A stretch of DNA of 64,000 nucleotides from Runella rosea (GTDB lineage Bacteria; Bacteroidota; Bacteroidia; Cytophagales; Spirosomataceae), in contig NZ_CP030850.1 of NCBI RefSeq assembly GCF_003325355.1, forward strand, positions 1,798,001 to 1,862,000. The letters run 5' to 3'. The position numbers and the translations under genes are program-made. Positions 24,719-33,382 of the stretch are shown piece after piece. The first letter of the stretch is position 1. The number at the start of each line of letters is the position of its first letter. The notes beneath the pieces are model-generated. The model was not told the origin of the DNA and did no database searches. It worked only from the letters and a program-made list of their open reading frames with translations.

Positions 24719-24753
24719 GAGACATTCTAGGTTTCAGAGACTTGGAATGTCTC
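24719..24753. terminator. Bidirectional hairpin
   Basis: 9-bp arms GAGACATTC / GAATGTCTC with further pairing inside, 4 bp past the methyltransferase stop and between convergent genes. No strong T-tract. Confidence 0.6.
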
Positions 24754-24797
24754 ATGAATTCGGTAGGTAGGCTTCACCGCCAAGCGGATGCGGCCAA

Positions 24798-25583
24798 TCA
24801 TTCTCTGTGTACATCTTTAAATTTCAACATATCGACAAGTCGCTGCTCTTTTTCGTTGTCGAAACCGCAGGAGGTCTTAAATTCTTTCGGATTTTCATAC
24901 GTTCCAAAAAGCATATCCCACCAAACAATGTCACCATAGTTATTGGTGTGTTTATTGTATTCGTGATGAATTCTGTGCATTTCAGGACGTTGGAAAATAT
25001 AACCAACCCATTGCGGACTTTTAACATTTGTATGATAAAAAAACTCCCCAAGCGCGGTACAAAGTGTATAAATTCCACCTGCCTCCATGTTTAATCCCAA
25101 TAAAAAATACACCAGCAAACTCCCAATGATTGAGTTGACCGTCATTTCCAAAGGGTGCTTGTAAAAAGAAGTGATGACTTCGATTCGTTGCGGACTATGG
25201 TGGATTTGATGAAAATGGGTCCATAGAAAATCAACGGTGTGCCGCCAACGATGCCACCAATAGAATATAAACGTTGCGATAAAATACGCAATCAGTCCCC
25301 CCAAATAAGGGTTTACGTGGTCTGAAAGATGAAATAACGAATAGACCGAAAACCACTTTTCCCACGTATATCCTGCCAGTATTACTACGCCAAGTTGAAT
25401 AAAATTTACCCCCAGAACTCTGATGGTCCATGTCGGTACGTCAGGAAGTTTCCAACCCGGGATGAGTCGTTCTAAGATAAAGCAAAATCCAAAAACGATA
25501 AAAATGAGGGTGAGCATATCTTTTGTAGCTTTTAAAGTTTCGGTTACAAAACTCACCCCAAATCCACCCAAAAAAATTGACAT
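24798..25583 (-). CDS. Sterol desaturase / fatty acid hydroxylase family membrane protein
   Basis: 261 residues with about four membrane helices. The di-iron histidine boxes are all present: HRWRH (111-115), HQIHH (125-129) and HRIHH (203-207), followed by NKHTNNYGDIVWWDMLFGTY. These enzymes hydroxylate or desaturate lipids such as sterols, hopanoids, fatty acids or carotenoids at the inner membrane; the substrate is unknown here. The gene lies 22 bp downstream of a Crp/Fnr-family regulator on the same strand, and they are probably co-transcribed. Confidence 0.85.
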   Translation of the reverse strand: MSIFLGGFGVSFVTETLKATKDMLTLIFIVFGFCFILERLIPGWKLPDVPTWTIRVLGVNFIQLGVVILAGYTWEKWFSVYSLFHLSDHVNPYLGGLIAYFIATFIFYWWHRWRHTVDFLWTHFHQIHHSPQRIEVITSFYKHPLEMTVNSIIGSLLVYFLLGLNMEAGGIYTLCTALGEFFYHTNVKSPQWVGYIFQRPEMHRIHHEYNKHTNNYGDIVWWDMLFGTYENPKEFKTSCGFDNEKEQRLVDMLKFKDVHRE

Positions 25584-25605
25584 AAATCAATTCAAAAATC
25601 GGACT

Positions 25606-26175
25606 TTACCATTTCTTAGCCCTCAATCGGCTGAGGGTTTCAAAGCTGATGCCAAGGTAAGAAGCAATGTATTTGAGCGGTACGCGGTTGCTGATATCCG
25701 GAAAAGAAGTGACCAACTGTCGGTAGCGTTCATCGGCCGTTTTCTTTCTTAAATTTTGGGTACGCTGCTCACTCAACACATAATAATGCTCCGTCAGAAG
25801 CCGCCCTACCCGATTAAATTCGGGATATTGAAGATACAGTTGATGGAGGCGCTGGTAGGAGATTGACCATAAAATACAGTCTTCGAGCGTCTCTATCATC
25901 TCTTCCGAAGGTGTTTGGGTATAAAAGCTAACAATAGAAATTACAAAATCGCCTTCTTTCATAAACCACGAGTTGATCTCCTCTCCCTCTTTCAGGTAAT
26001 ACCCTCGCACGCATCCCTGTTCCACAAAATGCATTCGATGCGCGGTTTGCCCCTCTTTCAAAATCAATTGTTTTTTGGGCACCACTTCCTTCACCAAGGA
26101 GTTTCGCAGTACCTCCTCAAATTCATGGCTCATCGAAGGCCAAAGTTGTTTGGTGAGTTCAATCAGCTTTTCCAT
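25606..26175 (-). CDS. Crp/Fnr-family transcription regulator
   Basis: 189 residues. The beta-roll has KKQLILKEGQTAHRMHFVEQGCVRGYY-type organisation (split here across residues 34-60), then FMKEGDFVISIVSFYTQ. The C-terminal winged helix ends RVPLKYIASYLGISFETLSRLR, a clear recognition helix. The protein stops soon after (RAKKW), normal for this subgroup. No cysteine cluster of the FNR type is seen at the N-terminus, and the cAMP-binding signature is not conserved, so the ligand is unknown. It heads a two-gene unit with the lipid hydroxylase. Confidence 0.85.
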   Translation of the reverse strand: MEKLIELTKQLWPSMSHEFEEVLRNSLVKEVVPKKQLILKEGQTAHRMHFVEQGCVRGYYLKEGEEINSWFMKEGDFVISIVSFYTQTPSEEMIETLEDCILWSISYQRLHQLYLQYPEFNRVGRLLTEHYYVLSEQRTQNLRKKTADERYRQLVTSFPDISNRVPLKYIASYLGISFETLSRLRAKKW

Positions 26176-26204
26176 ATTTCGGGTTGTTTCAGGGTTCTAA
26201 ACGC

Positions 26205-26236
26205 AAAATGGCCGCACATTGATGTGCAGCCATTTT
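26205..26236 (-). terminator. Terminator of tig
   Basis: AAAATGGC...GCCATTTT outer stem with an inner GCACAT/ATGTGC stem, 33 bp past the tig stop on the minus strand, ending in a T-run formed by the outer arm. Confidence 0.75.
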
Positions 26237-26268
26237 AGTACTGAAAAATTATTTATCCAAAAACACGA

Positions 26269-27609
26269 TTAGCTCAGGCTCTTCACAATTTCCTGAAACT
26301 GCTCTACATCAATGGTTTTGTCCTCCAAAGGCAGTTGCGTTTTAAGGGTTGCAAACACCTTATCGTCAAACACGAGGTTGAACATTTTGGAGTAGTTATT
26401 TTCTTTTTCTGACGTCAGGTAGTTCATCGCAATCTTACGGATGGTGTCGTTCATCTGCTCACCCATATCGTTGCCGTAGAAACCAAACTGCTCACGTACC
26501 ATGTCTTCGGCGCGGGCAATTACCTCTTCTGATTCTACTTTGATGTCGACTTGTTCGGCCATCTTGTTTTTGATCAACGAAAGTTTCAGTGACTTCGTAA
26601 ACTGCGGATAGTCGGCGTCGATTTGCTCAGGTGTGAATTTTCCTTCGTTGGCGTTAAACAACCATTTTTTCAGGAATTCTTCTGGTAAATCAATGCTGAT
26701 ATTGTCCAACAACGCTTGGTCGATGTCACGGCGCAACAACGAATCAGCTTCGCGAGCGTAGTTGTTTTTGATAATTTCGGCTACTTGGTCGCGGAAAGCT
26801 ACTTCGTTATCCACTTTACCAGCACCCAATACTTTATCAAAAAACTCCTGATTGATTTCAGCAGGTGCTTGACGCGTGACGTCTTCTACCGTGAAGGTAA
26901 AATCACCCGCCAATGCAGCGGCATCTTCGTCTTTTAAGCCTGTCAAATGCGCTACGGCTTTGTCGTCAACGAAGGTGTTGCGAATATCAAACGTAATCTC
27001 GCTTCCTTTGCTCAAACCGATAAATTGTGCCTGCGCTTCTTCTTTGATTTGGCGCGAAGGAATGGCCGTTTTAGTCGAAAAGTCACCTTGTTTCAACTCA
27101 CCATAAATCATATCACCCGCTTCCGAAACTTCGGGATTGATTTGACCCGCAAATTGCGTACGCAGGTTTTCGATGGTATCATTCAATTCTTTTTCGCCCG
27201 CTTCTATGGTATAATTAGAAACCGAAGGCAAGGCGCTCAAATTCACTTCAAAGTCAGAAGCCAATCCCAATTCGTAGGCAAACTCAAATTCGCTTTGCTT
27301 ATCCCAGTCAATAGTTGATGTTTTTTCGCGGTCAATTTGCGGATCACCAACTACTGGAAGTTTATTGTCGCGGATGTAGCCACTGACGGTATCGCTCAAC
27401 AATTGGTTGACCTCGTCAATAACGATGCTTTTTCCGTACATGCGCTGAATCACCTGCGCGGGTACTTTACCCGGGCGGAACCCTTTCAAATTAACGCGTT
27501 TGCTATAATCTTTGAGGGTTTTATCTACTTTTGGTTGGTAATCCTCTTTTGCCAACTTGACGGTCAACGTGGCGTTGGTGGGTGTACTTTTTTCTAACAG
27601 GACCTCCAT
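26269..27609 (-). CDS. tig: Trigger factor
   Basis: 446 residues, the usual length. The N-terminal ribosome-binding domain holds the signature GFRPGKVP (about 44-51). The middle region corresponds to the FKBP-type prolyl isomerase domain, although the key aromatic residues of FKBP are not obvious, as in other Bacteroidota trigger factors. The rest is the helical substrate-holding domain. Trigger factor binds ribosomal protein L23 near the exit tunnel and chaperones nascent chains. A short perfect hairpin lies 24 bp upstream of the start, within the likely 5' leader. Confidence 0.9.
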   Translation of the reverse strand: MEVLLEKSTPTNATLTVKLAKEDYQPKVDKTLKDYSKRVNLKGFRPGKVPAQVIQRMYGKSIVIDEVNQLLSDTVSGYIRDNKLPVVGDPQIDREKTSTIDWDKQSEFEFAYELGLASDFEVNLSALPSVSNYTIEAGEKELNDTIENLRTQFAGQINPEVSEAGDMIYGELKQGDFSTKTAIPSRQIKEEAQAQFIGLSKGSEITFDIRNTFVDDKAVAHLTGLKDEDAAALAGDFTFTVEDVTRQAPAEINQEFFDKVLGAGKVDNEVAFRDQVAEIIKNNYAREADSLLRRDIDQALLDNISIDLPEEFLKKWLFNANEGKFTPEQIDADYPQFTKSLKLSLIKNKMAEQVDIKVESEEVIARAEDMVREQFGFYGNDMGEQMNDTIRKIAMNYLTSEKENNYSKMFNLVFDDKVFATLKTQLPLEDKTIDVEQFQEIVKSLS

Positions 27610-27632
27610 TTTGCAGTTATTAGTTATCTGTT

Positions 27633-27652
27633 GTCCCGATTGACATCGGGAC
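27633..27652. repeat. Short perfect hairpin upstream of tig
   Basis: GTCCCGAT-TGAC-ATCGGGAC, 8-bp arms and a 4-nt loop, 24 bp upstream of the tig ATG. It could affect translation or be a remnant of a dispersed palindrome. Confidence 0.5.
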
Positions 27653-27678
27653 GATGATTGAATGGTTACTCATTGAAA

Positions 27679-27709
27679 AAACCCTCAAACTTTGCGAGCT
27701 TGAGGGTTT
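27679..27709 (-). terminator. Terminator of the tRNA-Leu gene
   Basis: AAACCCTCAA / TTGAGGGTTT 10-bp stem; on the minus strand it continues into six T residues. It lies 56 bp downstream of the tRNA. Confidence 0.8.
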
Positions 27710-27764
27710 AGTTTTTGACGGTTTCCGAAACGTATTTTTGTTCACGGACGACGGCCACTAAAGG

Positions 27765-27846
27765 TGCGGGCGGAGGGACTCGAACCCCCATGCCTTGCGG
27801 CGCCAGATCCTAAGTCTGGTATGTCTACCAATTTCACCACGCCCGC
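27765..27846 (-). tRNA. tRNA-Leu (anticodon UAG)
   Basis: 82 nt on the minus strand. The acceptor stem is GCGGGCG/CGCCCGC with discriminator A; the anticodon stem CCAGA/TCTGG encloses loop CTTAGGA, giving anticodon TAG. The long variable arm GCGCCGCAAGGCAT is typical of a class II tRNA, and the T-arm contains GGTTCGAGTCC. The CCA end is not encoded. A promoter lies 21 bp upstream and a terminator downstream. Confidence 0.95.
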
Positions 27847-27866
27847 AGCGTGTGTGTTTGGGGCTG

Positions 27867-27899
27867 CAAAATTATGAATAGATTTGTAATAAATGCAAA
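27867..27899 (-). promoter_or_regulatory. Promoter of tRNA-Leu
   Basis: The plus strand has CAAAATTA at 27867-27874 (minus TAATTTTG) and CAAA at 27896-27899 (minus TTTG), 21 bp apart, close to the Bacteroidota consensus. Confidence 0.65.
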
Positions 27900-28097
27900 T
27901 AAATAGAGAAGTTTTAACGTCTTTATTTTTGATTTTTTTTTCAAACCAAACTACTTCGCTGTCTATCAACAATTTACTCAAAATATATCCGTTTGTATTT
28001 TGCTCATAAATCAGAAAATAGTTGTAAAAAAAAATAATTCTGACTACTTTAGTCGTATTGAGTACAACAAATTCGGTCCACCGACCCATCCATAAAC

Positions 28098-30359
28098 ATG
28101 CCCATCGAAGTAGAAATTGATTTGGATCTTGAGCGTCTGGAGATTCTGAAACGATACCGCAGACTTCTACGTGCCGCCAAGCCCTTTTTGAAAGACAACG
28201 ACGCCAAACTCATCAAAAAAGCGTTTAACCTTTCCGTTGAAGCCCACAAAGACATGCGCCGGAAATCTGGCGAGCCTTACATTTATCATCCCATTGCGGT
28301 TGCTCAGATTTGCGTTGAAGAAATCGGCTTGGGAACTACCTCTATTATCTGCGCCCTTTTGCACGACGTTGTCGAAGACACCGACTATACCCTTCAGGAC
28401 ATTGAGCGCCAGTTTGGGAAAAAGGTAGCGCAAATCATTGATGGACTCACCAAAATTTCGGGCCAATTTGAGTTTGGAACGTCGCAGCAAGCCGAAAACT
28501 TTCGGAAAATGCTGTTGACACTCTCGGACGACATTCGTGTCATCATGATTAAGCTCGCCGACCGCCTGCACAATATGCGCACGCTCGACAGCATGGCGCG
28601 CGACAAGCAATTGAAGATTGCATCTGAGACCATCTTTATCTATGCGCCCCTCGCCCACCGTTTAGGATTACATTCAATCAAGACCGAACTCGAAGACCTG
28701 TACCTTAAATATACAGAGCCCGAAGGTTTTGAAGAAATAAGGAGCAAGTTGAGAGCTACCCGCGCCTCCCGCGATCGTTTTATTGCCAAATTTATCGAAC
28801 CGATTGAGGACGACCTCCGGGAGCAGGGATATGATTTTGCCATCAAAGGGCGTCCAAAATCCATTTATTCCATCTGGAATAAAATGCGGAAACAGAAAAA
28901 GCCCTTTGAGGAAATCTACGATTTGTTTGCGGTGCGCGTCATCATGAATTCCAAAGACGACCCCAAAGAAGAAAAATCTGACTGTTGGCACGCGTATTCG
29001 ATTGTCACGGACCACTATACCCCAAACATCGACCGCCTGAAAGACTGGCTGGCCACTCCCCGCGCCAACGGCTACGAATCGCTCCACATTACAGTGATGT
29101 ACCGCCCCGAAGGCACCGACAAAGCCCAATGGGTAGAAGTGCAGATTCGCTCCAAACGCATGGACGAAATTGCCGAAAAAGGCGTAGCAGCCCACTGGAA
29201 ATACAAAGGAAACGACACCAAAACCAGTCAGGGTATCGACCAGTGGATCAATCAGGTGCGCGAAATGCTCGAAGCTACCAAAGACAGCAAAGCCGCCGCG
29301 CTGGAATTTTTGGATGATTTCAGGAGCAATCTGTTTGCCGAAGAAGTATTTGTGTTTACGCCAAAAGGCGAACTGCGCGTATTGCAGCGCGGCGCTACGG
29401 CCCTAGATTTTGCCTTTGATATTCACTCTGAAGTGGGCGCTCGCTGCATTGCGGCCAAAGTCAACAACTCGCTCGTGCCCATCAGCCAGTCGCTCAACAA
29501 CGGCGACCAAGTGGAAATCATTACGGCCAAACGACAGAAACCTAGTGAAGACTGGCTAAAATTTGTCGTGACTTCGAAGGCTAAAGCGCGGATTAAAGAG
29601 CTTATTAAAGAAGAAAACAAGCAGTATCTTACGGATGGGCGCAGCATCATTGAACGCAAGTGCAAGATTCTGCACTTAGAAGTAACCAACGAATTGATCA
29701 ATCAGCTTCGGGCGTATTTCAACTGCAAAACGCCCAACGACCTGTATTATCGTTTCGGAAAAGGCTACATCAATGCCGACGAAATCAAGAAATTCAAGCA
29801 CGAAAAAGAAGCAAAATTGAATGTGTTGGCTAAAATCAACACCGATACAATGCAAGATGGCAAGCAGTTCACCAAAGAGCTCAAAAAGATGCATGGTGAA
29901 CGTGCCGACGCCGACGCGCTGCTGATTGGGGAAGATATGGATAAGATCGACTACATCTTGGCCAAATGCTGTAATCCTATCCCCGGCGACGATGTATTTG
30001 GGTTCGTGACCGTCAATGAAGGCATTAAAATTCACCGTACCACCTGCCCCAACGCGCCCGAATTACTCTCCAATCACGGCAACCGCGTCATCAAAGCTAA
30101 GTGGACTTCACAACAGAAATTGGCGTTTTTGGCGGGACTCCGCATCGAAGGAACCGACCGCGTGGGCTTGGTCAATGACCTGACCCGAATCATTTCCAAC
30201 GAACTCCACATCAATATCAGATCCATTGCGGTCGAAACGGACGAGGGTATTTTTGAGGCCATCATTAAGTTGTACGTGTACGATACCCGCCACTTAGAAC
30301 AGCTTCTACAAAAACTGGAAAAAGTGGAAGGTGTATTTAAAGTCGCACGTTTTGATTGA
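28098..30359 (+). CDS. Bifunctional (p)ppGpp synthetase/hydrolase (Rsh)
   Basis: 753 residues, full length. The hydrolase HD domain is intact: His64, His89-Asp90 (LLHDVVEDT), Glu93-Asp94, and Asp155/Asn159 in KLADRLHNM. The synthetase domain has GRPKSIYSIWNKM (251-263), ANGYESLH (323-330) and the later Glu-Gln motif VEVQIRS. A TGS domain (about 415-475) and a C-terminal ACT domain (about 680-750) follow. It makes and degrades the alarmone (p)ppGpp in response to starvation. It is followed by fur and purA on the same strand; PurA is a known target of (p)ppGpp inhibition in other bacteria. Confidence 0.95.
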   Translation: MPIEVEIDLDLERLEILKRYRRLLRAAKPFLKDNDAKLIKKAFNLSVEAHKDMRRKSGEPYIYHPIAVAQICVEEIGLGTTSIICALLHDVVEDTDYTLQDIERQFGKKVAQIIDGLTKISGQFEFGTSQQAENFRKMLLTLSDDIRVIMIKLADRLHNMRTLDSMARDKQLKIASETIFIYAPLAHRLGLHSIKTELEDLYLKYTEPEGFEEIRSKLRATRASRDRFIAKFIEPIEDDLREQGYDFAIKGRPKSIYSIWNKMRKQKKPFEEIYDLFAVRVIMNSKDDPKEEKSDCWHAYSIVTDHYTPNIDRLKDWLATPRANGYESLHITVMYRPEGTDKAQWVEVQIRSKRMDEIAEKGVAAHWKYKGNDTKTSQGIDQWINQVREMLEATKDSKAAALEFLDDFRSNLFAEEVFVFTPKGELRVLQRGATALDFAFDIHSEVGARCIAAKVNNSLVPISQSLNNGDQVEIITAKRQKPSEDWLKFVVTSKAKARIKELIKEENKQYLTDGRSIIERKCKILHLEVTNELINQLRAYFNCKTPNDLYYRFGKGYINADEIKKFKHEKEAKLNVLAKINTDTMQDGKQFTKELKKMHGERADADALLIGEDMDKIDYILAKCCNPIPGDDVFGFVTVNEGIKIHRTTCPNAPELLSNHGNRVIKAKWTSQQKLAFLAGLRIEGTDRVGLVNDLTRIISNELHINIRSIAVETDEGIFEAIIKLYVYDTRHLEQLLQKLEKVEGVFKVARFD

Positions 30360-30366
30360 AAATTCG

Positions 30367-30374
30367 TACTTTTG
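30367..30374 (+). promoter_or_regulatory. -7 promoter motif TACTTTTG upstream of fur
   Basis: A perfect TAnnTTTG lies 8 bp after the rsh stop and 103 bp before the fur ATG, so fur-purA may have their own promoter. Confidence 0.45.
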
Positions 30375-30476
30375 CCCCCGTTAATTGTTAATCGCACGGG
30401 TGCCTACGCGTCAATTATTAATTGCAGTGAGTACGCGCCAGTGACTTTTAACCTTAACCTGTCAACCAAGAAAAAA

Positions 30477-30977
30477 ATGCCCCAAGCCAAACACGAAAAT
30501 TTAGAAGCGGCCAAACGCATCCTGACGGCTTATTTGGAACGTAAAGGTCTGCGCAAAACGCCCGAACGTTTTGCGATATTGGAGGAGATATATAGCCGCG
30601 AAGACCACTTCGACGTAGATGAGCTGTATATATCAATGAAGAATAAAAAATATCGGGTGAGCCGCGCCACCGTCTATAACACGCTTGATGTACTGGTTGA
30701 TTGTGATTTAGTAACCAAACACCAATTTGGCAAAAACCTAGCGCAGTACGAAAAAGCCTACGGCTACCGTCAGCACGACCACATTATTTGCATGGATTGC
30801 CACCACGTGATGGAGTTTTGCGACCCGCGCGTTCAGAATATCCAAAACATGGTCGGTGATTTGCTCAAATTCAATGTATTGCACCACTCGCTCATCTTCT
30901 ACGGCAACTGCCAGCGCGTAAACTGCGAAAATAAAAATAAAATAAACGAAAGACCCCAAAGAATTGAAATAGAATAA
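30477..30977 (+). CDS. fur: Fur-family metal-responsive repressor
   Basis: 166 residues. The winged-helix domain contains [26 protein letters not shown] and [14 protein letters not shown], the recognition helix. The dimerisation domain has HDHIICMDC (Cys105, Cys108) and GNCQRVNC (Cys145, Cys150), giving the four cysteines of the structural zinc site. Whether it senses iron, zinc or peroxide cannot be settled by eye, but iron is most likely. The ATG at 30477 follows an A-rich context and is chosen over an upstream in-frame start. purA starts 3 bp downstream. A Fur-box-like dyad lies upstream of feoA in this window. Confidence 0.85.
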   Translation: MPQAKHENLEAAKRILTAYLERKGLRKTPERFAILEEIYSREDHFDVDELYISMKNKKYRVSRATVYNTLDVLVDCDLVTKHQFGKNLAQYEKAYGYRQHDHIICMDCHHVMEFCDPRVQNIQNMVGDLLKFNVLHHSLIFYGNCQRVNCENKNKINERPQRIEIE

Positions 30978-30980
30978 CTT

Positions 30981-32270
30981 ATGAAAGTTGACGTATTACT
31001 GGGCCTCCAATGGGGCGACGAAGGGAAAGGAAAGATTGTGGACGTTTTGGCGCCCCAATACCAAGTAGTAGCACGTTTTCAGGGCGGCCCGAATGCGGGC
31101 CATACCCTCGAATTTGATGGTTTCAAACACGTACTGCACCAAATACCTTCGGGAATTTTTCGTCCTGAAATCAAAAACATCATCGGCAATGGCTTGGTTC
31201 TTGACCCGATTGTTTTGAAAAAAGAAATCGACGGACTCGCAAAATACAACCTCCCGCTCAAGCAAAATCTCTTTATTTCCAAGAAAGCTTCGGTCATTGT
31301 ACCGACCCACCGTTTGTTGGATGCCGCTTATGAGAAGTCGAAAGGTGATTCCAAAATCGGCTCTACCTTGCGTGGTATCGGACCTGCCTATCAGGACAAA
31401 GTAGCCCGTCAGGGATTACGCATGGGCGACCTTGTTTCGCCTGATTTTAAAGAGCAATACAATCGTTTGGTTGACCAACACAAGGTTATCCTTGATTTTT
31501 ATAACTACGATTATTCTTCAACGCTCGCCGATGCCGAAGCAACCTTCTTTGAAGCAACGGAGTTTTTGAAAGACTATAATTTTGTGGATAGCGAATACCT
31601 CGTCAATGAAGCGATTGATGCGGGGCAAACGGTATTGGCCGAAGGTGCCCAAGGCTCTTTGCTAGACATTGACTTTGGTTCGTATCCTTTCGTAACGAGC
31701 TCCAATACCACGACCGCCGGTGCCTGCACGGGTCTAGGGTTGTCGCCGCGTCGCATTGGTGAAGTATTCGGAATTTTCAAAGCCTATTGCACCCGCGTAG
31801 GCAGCGGCCCTTTCCCTACCGAATTATTGAACGAAGTGGGCGAGCGGATGCGTCAGGAAGGCCGTGAATTTGGTTCGACCACGGGTCGTCCGCGTCGTTG
31901 TGGTTGGTTAGACCTGCCAGCGCTTAAATACGCTATCATGATTAATGGTGTGACGCAATTGGTGATGATGAAAGTAGATGTTTTGAATATTTTTGAAGAA
32001 ATCAACATCTGCACGCACTACCAATTGGCCGACGGCACCCTCACCGACCGTTTCCCGTACGACTTGTGTACCAATGAGGCTACGCCCGTCTACAAAACCA
32101 TGAAAGGCTGGGCGCAGTCGCTCGAAAATCTTCATACATACGACGAAGTTCCTGCCGAGTTGGCCGCGTACATTGAATTTTTGGAAGCAGAACTCAACTT
32201 GCCCATCAGCTTTATTTCAACGGGCCCCGACCGCGAAGCCATCATTCACCGCGAAGCACAAATAGCTTAA
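30981..32270 (+). CDS. purA: Adenylosuccinate synthetase
   Basis: 429 residues, normal length. The N-terminal GTP-binding loop is LQWGDEGKGK (9-18), with catalytic Asp13 of the GDEGKGK motif and the IMP-binding segment GNGLVLDP. Later elements GSTTGRPRRCGWLD and ISTGPDRE are typical. It condenses IMP with aspartate using GTP, the first committed step to AMP. Cytoplasmic. It directly follows fur by 3 bp and ends at a UUCG-loop terminator. Confidence 0.97.
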   Translation: MKVDVLLGLQWGDEGKGKIVDVLAPQYQVVARFQGGPNAGHTLEFDGFKHVLHQIPSGIFRPEIKNIIGNGLVLDPIVLKKEIDGLAKYNLPLKQNLFISKKASVIVPTHRLLDAAYEKSKGDSKIGSTLRGIGPAYQDKVARQGLRMGDLVSPDFKEQYNRLVDQHKVILDFYNYDYSSTLADAEATFFEATEFLKDYNFVDSEYLVNEAIDAGQTVLAEGAQGSLLDIDFGSYPFVTSSNTTTAGACTGLGLSPRRIGEVFGIFKAYCTRVGSGPFPTELLNEVGERMRQEGREFGSTTGRPRRCGWLDLPALKYAIMINGVTQLVMMKVDVLNIFEEINICTHYQLADGTLTDRFPYDLCTNEATPVYKTMKGWAQSLENLHTYDEVPAELAAYIEFLEAELNLPISFISTGPDREAIIHREAQIA

Positions 32271-32299
32271 TCCTAGAGCTATTTTTCAATATTATTATC

Positions 32300-32323
32300 A
32301 GGTGCGGACTTCGGTTCGCACCT
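32300..32323 (+). terminator. Terminator of purA
   Basis: AGGTGCG / CGCACCT stem closed by a TTCG tetraloop and followed by T6, 30 bp after the purA stop. Confidence 0.9.
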
Positions 32324-32487
32324 TTTTTATTGCAACCTCACCACCCGATACGCCGGTGGCTTGATGTCGTTAAAGCACAGGCAGACATTTAATTGTCGAT
32401 AATGCTAAGTTTCGGATGTTTTTGTAATAACCTGAAAATTCGTATTTTACATCATCAAATGCGCCAACACTCGTACTTTTTTGACCA

Positions 32488-33207
32488 ATGATATTACGTA
32501 GCCTTATAGTTCTTTTTATCTTTTTCAGTGGCTGTACGAACGCAAATGAAATTGCTTCCAAAAAATCGGCATTGAAAATCCTATTTGTAGGAAACAGCCT
32601 TACGTATACCAACGATTTGCCGCAATTGGTCCAGGAAATAGGTAAATACGATAGCGTCAGCATTGAGTACACAATGCTTAGCTTTCCCAACTACTCCTTG
32701 GAAGACCACTGGAAAGAAGGAAAAGTGCAAAAGGAAATCGAAACGGGTCGTTATGATTTTGTCGTTGCCCAGCAAGGCCCTTCCGCCTTGCCCGAATCTC
32801 AGGTTTTATTGTTGGAATATGCCCGACGGCTGGCAGAAGTTTGCAAAAAAAACAATACATCAATGGCGATTTATATGGTTTGGCCCTCTTCGACCCGTTT
32901 TTTAGATTTAGACAACGTCATTTACTCCTACACCCAAGCGGCCAAACAAACCCAATCGCTGCTCTGTCCTGCGGGCTTGGCGTGGAAATACGCCTGGCAG
33001 TCAACACCCAGCTTGCCACTTTATGGGAATGACAATTTCCATCCGAGCATGACGGGAAGTGTGCTGGCAGCTTTTACGGTTTACGGGACATTAATCAAAA
33101 AAAGCAATTTTGATTTCCTCACGGCTGAAAAATCACCTTGGACTGAAATATCAAAAAAGAACTTGGACACCTTGAAACAGGCAGCCTTGAAAGCAATGGA
33201 AAAGTGA
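32488..33207 (+). CDS. SGNH/GDSL-family lipoprotein hydrolase
   Basis: 239 residues. A lipoprotein signal ends in the lipobox FSGC (Cys16). The SGNH blocks are visible: FVGNSLT (Ser37 as nucleophile), QQGPSA, and YGNDNFHPS, with the Asp182/His185 pair. The family includes esterases and acyltransferases on polysaccharides or lipids; this one would act in the periplasm or at the outer membrane. Substrate unknown. Single gene. Confidence 0.75.
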   Translation: MILRSLIVLFIFFSGCTNANEIASKKSALKILFVGNSLTYTNDLPQLVQEIGKYDSVSIEYTMLSFPNYSLEDHWKEGKVQKEIETGRYDFVVAQQGPSALPESQVLLLEYARRLAEVCKKNNTSMAIYMVWPSSTRFLDLDNVIYSYTQAAKQTQSLLCPAGLAWKYAWQSTPSLPLYGNDNFHPSMTGSVLAAFTVYGTLIKKSNFDFLTAEKSPWTEISKKNLDTLKQAALKAMEK

Positions 33208-33382
33208 TTGATGGAAAGTAGCCCACTACGAGAAAAATCAATTCTTTACAGGGCCGCTTATTTTTCAGCAATTGATTCTCTCAACATCCTATTACTCTTT
33301 TTCAAAACTTATTTCTCACTGATAAGTTTATTAGACACACCAGCCAAAGCAGGTGCATCATAAATCAACTTTTCATAAAAAA

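Noticed and set aside
27742..28089. Minus-strand open frame of 115 codons across the tRNA
   Set aside because: It runs through the tRNA-Leu gene and its promoter.
28167..29195. Minus-strand open frames opposite rsh
   Set aside because: Antisense to strongly conserved HD and synthetase domains; shadow frames.
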